Source of the DNA: Alteromonas pelagimontana
GTDB taxonomy: Bacteria; Pseudomonadota; Gammaproteobacteria; Enterobacterales; Alteromonadaceae
DNA: 64,000 nt
Direction: 5' to 3'
Assembly (NCBI RefSeq): GCF_002499975.2
Contig: NZ_CP052766.1
Coordinates: 682,001-746,000 of the forward strand
Positions 20,516 through 28,344 of this stretch are shown one piece after another. Each line of letters starts with the position of its first letter. Position 1 is the first letter of the stretch. Both the position numbers and the translations under genes were made by a program. Under the pieces are notes generated by a model. It ran no database searches and was not told the DNA's origin. It worked only from the letters and a program-made list of their open reading frames with translations.

Positions 20516-21709
20516 TTACCTAAATAACACTTTTTCTTTATCAAACCAATACACGCAAAATCCCAATGCTGCTATAGCTATGGCTGCTGTAGAACCAAGG
20601 ATAGCCACCAGTTGCACGTAGTCCATGGTGCCTTTTATCAGTTCTTTTATTGCCAGCGCTACATTGGTTAGCGGCACCCACGCCCATCCTCCCTTAAGTT
20701 CGACGCCGGGAAGCATAGCCAGAATTACGGGCACAATGACAAACATTACCATAGGTGTCATATAGCCCTGTGCTTCCTTAAAGCTTCGCGCATAAATTGA
20801 TAAGCTAAGCAACACAGCGGCAAATATGGCAGCTACCGGAATGAGCATCAAAAACATCAAAAGGAAATCCAGAAGACTGATGGCGCCCATAAAATCCGCA
20901 ACCATCGCTATTGCCATTCCCTGACTAAGTACAATTCCCCAAACTGCCATACTGGCAACAGTAACCAGAGCCGAAGTGACGCCTGCAAAAGCTATGGTCA
21001 AAAACTTGCCCAGTACCAGCTTGTGGCGTTCTATAGGAGAAATCAGCAATGTTTCTAAAGTGCCGCGTTCCTTTTCACCCGCTCCCAAATCCGTAGCCGG
21101 GATCATGGAACCCTGAAGACACAGAATAAAAACCAAATAAGGTATAATCCCACCGATTTTTGCTCCCCAGTTCTCACGCTGATCGGCGACATCAACCTTG
21201 TTTATAATAATGGGATCAAGCAGCGCTTTTTGTTGAACATCAGTTAGTGATAACTGGGTAAATGCCGCTGATTGATTACTCAGCGCTATCTCGTCGATAA
21301 TCTGGCTGAGGCGCTTTTCCACCATATTCAGTTTGGCATCGTTTAAATAGAGCTGCAGCACAACCTGGCCGTTCGTCAAAGGGTTGTCACCATAGTTGTC
21401 GGGGATCACAAGCACAAAATCGGCATTTTCATTTTGTACCCATTGCGAAAGATCAGTTTCTTCTTTCAGATCCACCCGTTGGAATTCTTTTGCCGCCGCT
21501 AACTGACTAACAAGATTAGGCGCAAATTCTTCCCCTACTACTGAATAGGTTAGCACTTTACTCTCAATATCTTTGATTGCTTTACCTGAAAAATAAGTAA
21601 CCACTCCAATAATAAGTGGAAAAACAATAATAGGCAGGGCAATCATAAAAAACATCGTTTTGCGATCGCGCAACAGCTCTTTTAATTCCTTTAAGAAAAC
21701 AAGCCACAT
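20516..21709 (-). CDS. ABC transporter permease, NatB-like
   Basis: 397 residues. One N-terminal helix right after a charged start (KELLRDRKTMFFMIALPII), a soluble extracytoplasmic region of about 150 residues, then five or more helices with the ABC-2 type motif GAGEKERGTLETLLISPI. This is the NatB/CcmB-like ABC-2 exporter architecture. The partner ATPase gene ends two bases before this start. Family members were first described as Na+ exporters, but substrates vary, so the cargo is unknown. Confidence 0.9.
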   Translation of the reverse strand: MWLVFLKELKELLRDRKTMFFMIALPIIVFPLIIGVVTYFSGKAIKDIESKVLTYSVVGEEFAPNLVSQLAAAKEFQRVDLKEETDLSQWVQNENADFVLVIPDNYGDNPLTNGQVVLQLYLNDAKLNMVEKRLSQIIDEIALSNQSAAFTQLSLTDVQQKALLDPIIINKVDVADQRENWGAKIGGIIPYLVFILCLQGSMIPATDLGAGEKERGTLETLLISPIERHKLVLGKFLTIAFAGVTSALVTVASMAVWGIVLSQGMAIAMVADFMGAISLLDFLLMFLMLIPVAAIFAAVLLSLSIYARSFKEAQGYMTPMVMFVIVPVILAMLPGVELKGGWAWVPLTNVALAIKELIKGTMDYVQLVAILGSTAAIAIAALGFCVYWFDKEKVLFR

Positions 21710-21711
21710 GA

Positions 21712-22491
21712 TTAAACCTCCTTGTAAAGGGTATGCATAAAAGCCTGATGTAAAGAACCGGGGGCCAACGAACGAAAAATATCCAGACTATCGCTAAATT
21801 GAGTAGTGCCATGATTGATCACTGTCACTTTGTCGCACAACTCAGATACCTCATCCAGATGATGGGTGGAAAAAATTACAGGAATGCCTTGTTCTTTTAG
21901 TCCGCGGATAAACGTTAATACCGTTTGCGCTGCCATAATATCGAGTCCTGTCGTAGGCTCATCCAGAATGACTACTTTGGGATCATGAACCACGGCTCTG
22001 GCAATCGACGTTTTCTGTTTCATCCCGGTTGAGAAGTTTTCACTGCGTCTGTCCAGAAAACTATGCAGATCCAATATATCTGCAAGTTGCTGGATTTTAT
22101 CATCAATGGCTTTTTTGCTCATGCCGTGAAGCTGCCCAAAATACGTGATATTTTCACGGCCGGTTAAGCGCCCATACAAGCCTGTAGTACCAGATAAAAA
22201 GCCAATTTTTTGTCTGGCAACGATTGGCTTTTTCAGAATATTGATATCATCAATCCAAATCTCGCCACTGTCAGGGGTGAGCGCTGTTGACAGCATACGC
22301 AATGTAGAGGTTTTACCAGCGCCATTGGGTCCTAACAGTCCTAATACTTCGCCAGCGTTACAACGAAAAGAAACGTTCTGCACCGAATGAAAGAACCGGC
22401 CTTTTAGTCGCGGATCCTTTTTTTCCTGCTCACTTAATTTCTTGGGATTTTGTACTGGAAATTTCTTCGCAAGCTGCGATATCGTTATCAT
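21712..22491 (-). CDS. ABC transporter ATP-binding protein, NatA-like
   Basis: 259 residues from the ATG at 22491 (MITISQLAKKF), preceded by AGGAAAGGGA; a longer in-frame start at 22527 has no ribosome binding site. Complete ATPase: Walker A GPNGAGKT, signature ENFSTGMKQKTSIARAVV (an STGMK variant of LSGGQ), Walker B VVILDEPTTGLD, and switch FSTHHLDEV. First gene of the exporter pair with the permease. Confidence 0.93.
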   Translation of the reverse strand: MITISQLAKKFPVQNPKKLSEQEKKDPRLKGRFFHSVQNVSFRCNAGEVLGLLGPNGAGKTSTLRMLSTALTPDSGEIWIDDINILKKPIVARQKIGFLSGTTGLYGRLTGRENITYFGQLHGMSKKAIDDKIQQLADILDLHSFLDRRSENFSTGMKQKTSIARAVVHDPKVVILDEPTTGLDIMAAQTVLTFIRGLKEQGIPVIFSTHHLDEVSELCDKVTVINHGTTQFSDSLDIFRSLAPGSLHQAFMHTLYKEV

Positions 22492-22847
22492 TCCCTTTCC
22501 TCTTCCTTCTGTTCCTTTGGAGGGCAACTGCCCACGGTAAGCGCATGAGCAAACACAAATTCATCAACGGCGAAGATAAGATAAAATTCCCTCTATAAAA
22601 GCCGTCAAACCGGCGTAATTAGCTCTGCTGGAGAACATCAGCTCCAGCATTTCCACTAACAAACCTTCATCTTTTGTTTAATCATCAGTCGCGAAATCGC
22701 CATGGCCAACGAATACTTTATTAATTTTTAATTACAACCATATAGCTTAATTGCGTCAAGATGTTTCAGGTACAGTTTTATATTTTACTAAAGCTGCTAA
22801 TATATTTAAGCTACAGCAGTTTACGGCAAATTAACAAGGATCAGTGA
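22492..22847. other. Divergent intergenic region with an R-repeat fragment
   Basis: About 350 bases between the ABC operon and the Yip1 gene. At 22621-22652 it holds TGCTGGAG / CTCCAGCA around an eight-base loop, which resembles the R repeat hairpin in reverse orientation (see 51926-52020). The rest, from 22660 on, is AT-rich with no recognised motif. Confidence 0.5.
22621..22652 (-). repeat. R repeat, hairpin fragment, reverse orientation
   Basis: Reads GCTCTGCTGGAG, eight bases, CTCCAG, the same arrangement and spacing as the complement of the R copy at 51926-52020. Sequence outside the hairpin is too diverged to align by eye. Confidence 0.5.
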
Positions 22848-23552
22848 ATGCATAATGTAAGTAACCCGTTGCAGGCTTGCAATGATATTTTTTTCCGCCC
22901 CAATGGCGTATTTCGAGCCGTAGCGGAAAAAGATAATTGGTCATGGTTTCCCTTTTTTATTGTGATAGTACTCGCTATCGTCCCTACCTATTTCTATTTG
23001 AATTTTGTAGACTTTTCCTGGTATGCGGACCAGATTATGCACTCGCAGTATGGCGATTTGAGTCCAGTTGAACAAGAGCAGTTCAGACAGAATATGACAC
23101 TCAATTCAGCGATGATTTTTGGTCTCTCGGCAACAGTCATAGGATTTATTGCTATTAACGCTCTAGTGGCCGTTTATCTGAATCTTGCGACTAAAGCAGA
23201 CAAAGACAATCTTCACGGCTTTACCGACTGGTACGGTTTTACCTGGTGGGCGGCCATGCCCACAGTAATTAACAGCCTGATTGCGATGTTTCTGATACTA
23301 CTGGCCGATGATCATCAACTCTATCCGTCGGTTCTTGCCCCCCTGTCTGCCGCTTACGTGTTTGGCATGGACATGGGTTCCTCATGGTACGGTTTCGCCC
23401 AATCTTTCCGTTTGGATAATATATGGGGTATTTATCTTACCGTGGTAGGTATTAAACAGTGGACATCGTTCACCACGAAAAAAGCTACAATTATCGGTGT
23501 CGCTCCCTACGTCATTATCTGGAGCGTCTGGATTATTATTGTTATTAGTTAG
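22848..23552 (+). CDS. Yip1 family membrane protein
   Basis: 234 residues with five predicted helices (for example FPFFIVIVLAIVPTYFYLNF, AMIFGLSATVIGFIAINALV and TWWAAMPTVINSLIAMFLI). The spacing and the segment DWYGFTWWAAMPT match bacterial Yip1-domain proteins. AAGGA lies seven bases before the ATG. Monocistronic and convergent with the DUF3025 gene, which it overlaps by four bases at the stop codons. Function unknown. Confidence 0.8.
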   Translation: MHNVSNPLQACNDIFFRPNGVFRAVAEKDNWSWFPFFIVIVLAIVPTYFYLNFVDFSWYADQIMHSQYGDLSPVEQEQFRQNMTLNSAMIFGLSATVIGFIAINALVAVYLNLATKADKDNLHGFTDWYGFTWWAAMPTVINSLIAMFLILLADDHQLYPSVLAPLSAAYVFGMDMGSSWYGFAQSFRLDNIWGIYLTVVGIKQWTSFTTKKATIIGVAPYVIIWSVWIIIVIS

Positions 23553-24406
23553 ATTAAAGGCAATTGCTCAGTGGCCGGTGTTTCCGGGCGCTGGGGGCGG
23601 AAATAGTCTTTATTTTTATAATAGCAGGGTGTTTGAGCGTCGTGCCAGCCAGGCACCCCCAACAAAGGAAGTGGTCTGAGTATATGCGGCAGCAGAAAGT
23701 TATCAAGTTGGCCGACTCGTTTTAACAGCGCTTCATCAAGCCGTAGACGCTGTATTTCAACAGGCAGAGTGGCAAAATCGTTTGCCACCTTGACTGCCAC
23801 CCATTTTCCCGTTAGTCCGTCAAAAGGCGTTAACATCATTTCTAAATTAGCGTGTCCAAATATGAAGGGCAAAATTGCAGTTCCCCACTTTTCACGATAA
23901 TCCAAAAACACGGTCTCCCATTGATGCGTCGCCAGTTGAGAAAGCAGCCAATTAGCAATTGCTAAATGTTGCTGCGGCACCGCCAACACCACGCCGCACT
24001 CATCAAAATGCGTTAACCGGTTGCGCCTTGCCGTACGCGGGTGAAGGCCAAATTCTTGAATGTCTGCCATATGCAAACGGTTAAGCAATAACTTTGTCTG
24101 CGGAAACTGTATCCAGATCAACGCATTGAACAAGTCGTGCCAGCATTTTTCGCGTGTTGGAACGCGTCCCGTAGCCGCAATAATTTCTTCGTAATAACGA
24201 TTATCTTGCTCTGAAAATGAGGACTGCCCCTGAAACTGTGTTGGAACCCCGTTAAAGCTGCTTGTATTGGCAATAACATTTAGCTCATCAGCTGAAGGAA
24301 AGTGTGGAAAAGTAGCTAAACCCGTTTCTTTAAGCAATGCCTTTACAGGTGGCGCCGCGCTCTTCATCGCGTTGCTGATCTGGCAGCCTTCTGCGGTAGA
24401 TTTCAT
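23549..24406 (-). CDS. DUF3025 domain protein
   Basis: 285 residues, no signal peptide or membrane helix. The DUF3025 block is visible at WHDLFNALIWIQFPQTKLLL and in HPRTARRNRLTHFDECGVVL. Function is unknown for the family. The ATG at 24406 has only a weak ribosome binding site; an in-frame Met 13 codons later is an alternative. Convergent with the Yip1 gene. Confidence 0.85.
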   Translation of the reverse strand: MKSTAEGCQISNAMKSAAPPVKALLKETGLATFPHFPSADELNVIANTSSFNGVPTQFQGQSSFSEQDNRYYEEIIAATGRVPTREKCWHDLFNALIWIQFPQTKLLLNRLHMADIQEFGLHPRTARRNRLTHFDECGVVLAVPQQHLAIANWLLSQLATHQWETVFLDYREKWGTAILPFIFGHANLEMMLTPFDGLTGKWVAVKVANDFATLPVEIQRLRLDEALLKRVGQLDNFLLPHILRPLPLLGVPGWHDAQTPCYYKNKDYFRPQRPETPATEQLPLI

Positions 24407-24475
24407 AGTAAGTGTTGGTTCGTCTTAGGCTTTTCTCTATACTGGAAAACTATTGTAGAGCAACAGAGACTAACA

Positions 24476-26143
24476 ATGAAAAAAATTCTTTTGCCACTAG
24501 TGTTTCCGGCACTAATAGGGCTGAGTGCTTGTAGCGATGGTAAAGTTACAAATACATCAGAAGTGGAAAACAAACCGGCAGCAGAAACTGTCTCTAACTT
24601 TGACGAAGCTTATGCATCAATTACCGATGAGAAAATTCGGGCCCCGTTAAAAACCTTATCATCTGATGAATTTGAGGGCCGTCTTCCCACCACAGCTGGT
24701 GAGAAAAAAACCACCGATTTCTTAGTGCAAGAATTTAAAGCGGCAGGTTACCAGCCAGGAAATGAAGGAAGTTATCTTCAGGAAGTGGCGCTAATGGAGA
24801 TTACCGCCAATCCTGACATGCAAATGACCATAGGCGACAATACGTTTAACTATAAAGACGACATGGTGGCGTCATCCAGACGTGAGCAATCTACGGTCAA
24901 TCTGGACGATTCTGAACTGGTCTTCGTCGGTTATGGTGTTAATGCACCAGAATATAACTGGAATGACTACGAAGGCATCGACGTAAAGGGGAAAACTGTG
25001 GTCATTCTGGTCAACGACCCCGGATTTGAAAATCCAGATAACGGCAAGTTCCAGGGCACCACGATGACCTACTACGGTCGCTGGAGCTACAAATACGAAG
25101 AAGCCAGCAGACAAGGGGCAGCTGGAGCGCTTATAGTCCACGAAACGGCACCAGCATCGTATCCTTGGTCGGTAGTCGCCAATAGCTGGAGTGGGCCGCA
25201 ATATGGTTTGGTTACCGGTGATGGCGGCGCCAGTCGTGTGGCAGTAGAAGGATGGCTAACACTCGATGCCGCCAAAAAAGTTTTCGCTGATGCCGATATG
25301 AATTTTGAAGAAGAAAAAGCCAAAGCCGCACAAGGTCCTTACTCTCAGCCTATGAACGTGAAGGCTTCTGTTACTGTAAAAAACAACTTTAAAAAATCTA
25401 AGAGTTATAATGTAATCGCCACGCTGCCAGGCGCCAAGACGCCAGACGAACATGTTATTTATACCGCGCACTGGGATCACTTAGGCAAAGATGAATCATT
25501 AAAAGGTGATCAAATTTATAATGGCGCTCACGATAACGCTACCGGAACAGCCGCCAGCATTGCCATGGCTCAGGCTTTTGCTAAATTATCGCCACGCGCT
25601 GATCGCTCTATTACTTTCCTTATTGTGACGGCTGAGGAACAAGGCTTGCTTGGGTCAAAATATTATGCGGATCATCCCATTATTCCCTTTAATAAAACCG
25701 TAGCCAATATAAATATGGACGCGATGAATGTATTGGGGAAAACCAAGGATATTACCGTAGTGGGAGCGGGTAAGTCGCAGATGGAAAATTATCTGGAGAA
25801 AGCGGCAAAGCGACAGGAGCGAAATCTTACTGAAGAAGAGCACCCTGAGGCGGGCTACTACTATCGTTCAGATCACTTCAGCTTCGCTAAAAAAGGAATT
25901 CCAGCTCTGTACACGGAAGCCGGTAGCGAGCCCTCAGATGACGAAACCGCGAAGTACCGTAAGCGTATGAATGTGATTGTTAGAGGCTGTTATCATCAGG
26001 TGTGCGATCAGTATCGCGATAATTGGGATTTATCTGGCATCACTCAGGATGCACAGTTGTTGTTTGATGTAGGTGTAAATGTCGCCAACGCTGATAGCTG
26101 GCCGCAGTGGAATTCAACGAGTGAATTTCAGCGCCAAAACTAG
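24476..26143 (+). CDS. M28 family metallopeptidase, lipoprotein
   Basis: 555 residues. Signal peptide ends at the lipobox LSAC (Cys 19), so it is predicted to be anchored in the envelope. A protease-associated insert (YNWNDYEGIDVKGKTVVILV) precedes the M28 di-zinc core: HWDHLG (His near residue 332), GAHDNATGTA, VTAEEQGLLGS, NMDAMN and SDHFSFAKKGIPAL. All expected metal ligands are present, so an active aminopeptidase is likely. Monocistronic, followed by a strong inverted repeat. Confidence 0.94.
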   Translation: MKKILLPLVFPALIGLSACSDGKVTNTSEVENKPAAETVSNFDEAYASITDEKIRAPLKTLSSDEFEGRLPTTAGEKKTTDFLVQEFKAAGYQPGNEGSYLQEVALMEITANPDMQMTIGDNTFNYKDDMVASSRREQSTVNLDDSELVFVGYGVNAPEYNWNDYEGIDVKGKTVVILVNDPGFENPDNGKFQGTTMTYYGRWSYKYEEASRQGAAGALIVHETAPASYPWSVVANSWSGPQYGLVTGDGGASRVAVEGWLTLDAAKKVFADADMNFEEEKAKAAQGPYSQPMNVKASVTVKNNFKKSKSYNVIATLPGAKTPDEHVIYTAHWDHLGKDESLKGDQIYNGAHDNATGTAASIAMAQAFAKLSPRADRSITFLIVTAEEQGLLGSKYYADHPIIPFNKTVANINMDAMNVLGKTKDITVVGAGKSQMENYLEKAAKRQERNLTEEEHPEAGYYYRSDHFSFAKKGIPALYTEAGSEPSDDETAKYRKRMNVIVRGCYHQVCDQYRDNWDLSGITQDAQLLFDVGVNVANADSWPQWNSTSEFQRQN

Positions 26144-26160
26144 TTGTTGAAAAAGTACCC

Positions 26161-26188
26161 ATAAACGTCAGCAATAGCTGACGTTTAT
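26161..26188. terminator. Perfect inverted repeat after the M28 gene, probable terminator
   Basis: Twelve-base stem ATAAACGTCAGC / GCTGACGTTTAT with a four-base loop, 18 bases after the stop. It lacks a clear T-run outside the stem, so termination may be weak. Confidence 0.6.
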
Positions 26189-26392
26189 GCTTAGAAGCCA
26201 ATTGTTATTGTGGTTATGAGTTATTTGAAAATAACCAAAGAATCTACTTGCATTTTTCTCTCAGGCTGGCAAATTCAATAGACGTGGACTGTTATATTCC
26301 AATAATAATTTTATCTCCCGCTATCTCAAAAAAGGGGATTCGACAGAAAAAACAATCCTATTTTTTAACATCTATAAGAGAGAATCCGTTTT

Positions 26393-28072
26393 ATGTGTGG
26401 TATTTTCGGTATCCTTGATATCAAAACCGATGTGTCTGAACTCAGAACCCAAGCGTTAGATTTAACGAAGCTGCTACGTCACCGTGGCCCTGATTGGTCG
26501 GGTATCTGGAATAATGACAATACCATCCTCTGCCATGAGCGCTTGGCAATTGTTGATGTAGACACTGGCGCACAGCCGCTGGTAAGTCAGGATGAGCAAC
26601 TTATTCTGGCAGTGAACGGGGAGATTTATAATCACAAACAACTGGCTCAAAACCTGCCAGAGCCATATGAATTCAAAACTCGCTCCGATTGTGAAGTCAT
26701 CCTGCCCTTGTTCCAGCAAAAAGGCATCGACTTTATTGATGATCTACAGGGTATGTTTGCTTTTGTCATGTACGATAAAAAAGAAGATGCGTACCTGATT
26801 GCTCGCGATCATATGGGAATTATCCCTCTGTACACCGGCTACGATGAACATGGAAATTTCTATGTAGCATCAGAAATGAAGGCGTTGGCTCCCATTTGTA
26901 AAACTATTAGCGAGTTTCCTCCTGGACATTATCTATGGAGTAAGCACGGTAAAGTCACCCGGTATTATAAACGTGACTGGATGGAATTTGATGCAGTTAA
27001 AGATAACACCAGCGATCTTGCCGAACTGAAAGCAGCATTTGAAAAAGCGGTAAAAACGCATTTGATGTCAGACGTCCCTTATGGCGTACTGCTTTCGGGT
27101 GGCCTGGATTCATCTCTTGTATCTGCAGTGGCAGCGCAATATGTAGCTAAGCGTATTGAAGATGAAGATCAGTCTGAGGCGTGGTGGCCGCGATTGCACA
27201 GCTTTGCGGTCGGACTTGAAGGCGCGCCAGATTTAAAAGCAGCAAAAAAAGTCGCGGATATGATCGGTACGGTGCATCACGAAATTCACTTTACCATTCA
27301 GGAAGGTCTTGACGCCATACGCGACGTTATTTATCACCTGGAGACGTACGACACCACCACTATCCGTGCTGCTACACCTATGTATCTTATGAGCCGTAAG
27401 ATAAAAGCAATGGGTATAAAAATGGTGCTTTCAGGCGAAGGCGCTGACGAAATATTTGGCGGTTATCTGTATTTTCACAAAGCGCCAAACGCAAAAGAAT
27501 TCCACGAAGAAACCGTGCGTAAGCTTGATCGCCTGCACATGTTTGACTGCGCCCGCGCGAACAAAGCTACATGTGCCTGGGGAGTGGAAGCACGCGTACC
27601 TTTCTTGGATAAAAACTTCATGGATGTTGCCATGCGTCTTAATCCTCAGGATAAGATGTGCCTGGGCGGCAAAATGGAAAAGTGGATTCTACGCAAAGCG
27701 TTTGATGACGATAAAACCTTGCCCGCTGAAGTATTATGGCGTCAAAAAGAGCAGTTCGGTGATGGTGTAGGTTACTCCTGGATCGATTCCATCAGAGATT
27801 TTGTAAAAGTTGAGGTTTCAGATCAGCAACTGGCTAACGCAGAATTTCGCTTTCCGGTAAATACGCCAGATACAAAGGAAGGTTACTACTACCGCACTAT
27901 ATTCGAAGGCTACTTTCCGCAGGAAAGCGCCGCCCGCTGTGTGCCCGGAGGCAAGTCAATTGCCTGTAGCACAGTAGAAGCGCTGGAATGGGATGAAAGT
28001 TTTAAGAATAATGCGGATCCTTCAGGTCGTTCGATGAAGGGCGTACATACGGGCGAAAGCCAATCTCTGTAA
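26393..28072 (+). CDS. asnB: Asparagine synthase B (glutamine-hydrolysing)
   Basis: 559 residues. Met is followed by Cys in MCGIFGIL, the N-terminal nucleophile of the glutaminase domain (residues 2 to about 185), with HRGPDW, HERLAIVD and VNGEIYNH. The synthetase domain has the PP-loop LLSGGLDSSLVSA and GEGADEIFGGY. Converts aspartate and glutamine to asparagine. The RBS region is AAGAGAGAA. Monocistronic; two tRNA-Asn genes lie 11 kb away. Confidence 0.96.
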   Translation: MCGIFGILDIKTDVSELRTQALDLTKLLRHRGPDWSGIWNNDNTILCHERLAIVDVDTGAQPLVSQDEQLILAVNGEIYNHKQLAQNLPEPYEFKTRSDCEVILPLFQQKGIDFIDDLQGMFAFVMYDKKEDAYLIARDHMGIIPLYTGYDEHGNFYVASEMKALAPICKTISEFPPGHYLWSKHGKVTRYYKRDWMEFDAVKDNTSDLAELKAAFEKAVKTHLMSDVPYGVLLSGGLDSSLVSAVAAQYVAKRIEDEDQSEAWWPRLHSFAVGLEGAPDLKAAKKVADMIGTVHHEIHFTIQEGLDAIRDVIYHLETYDTTTIRAATPMYLMSRKIKAMGIKMVLSGEGADEIFGGYLYFHKAPNAKEFHEETVRKLDRLHMFDCARANKATCAWGVEARVPFLDKNFMDVAMRLNPQDKMCLGGKMEKWILRKAFDDDKTLPAEVLWRQKEQFGDGVGYSWIDSIRDFVKVEVSDQQLANAEFRFPVNTPDTKEGYYYRTIFEGYFPQESAARCVPGGKSIACSTVEALEWDESFKNNADPSGRSMKGVHTGESQSL

Positions 28073-28079
28073 ATTTTCT

Positions 28080-28099
28080 AGCCCGAATCTTTTCGGGCT
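28080..28099 (+). terminator. Terminator after asnB
   Basis: Stem AGCCCGAA / TTCGGGCT with a three-base loop directly after the stop, followed by a modest pyrimidine run. Confidence 0.7.
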
Positions 28100-28194
28100 T
28101 ACCTCTTCCCTTCTCGCCCAGTCTCATAATCAAACGCTATAGCTTTGAGCCATTCTTCAATTTGTCCACGACTGAATGGTTCTACCGATATCAT
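28099..28194 (-). CDS. Possible 31-residue small protein
   Basis: An open frame on the minus strand starting MISVEPFSRGQIEEWLKAIA and ending ETGREGKR. The composition looks natural (amphipathic, acidic and basic residues mixed), and a stop codon directly precedes it. There is no good ribosome binding site, and its stop overlaps the asnB terminator. It may be a real small protein, the tail of a decayed gene, or chance. Confidence 0.22.
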   Translation of the reverse strand: MISVEPFSRGQIEEWLKAIAFDYETGREGKR

Positions 28195-28344
28195 AATTAA
28201 TTATTATTGCTTTCACTTCCCAAATGTTTTAATGGTGACGTTAAATTTGTGATCCAGTTGCCTCTTCTAAGGATATAAGGGTTGTGTTTAATAATAAAGG
28301 AATTGAGTAGCGATTCTCCGTTACCAATTTTAAAAGGAATGAAC

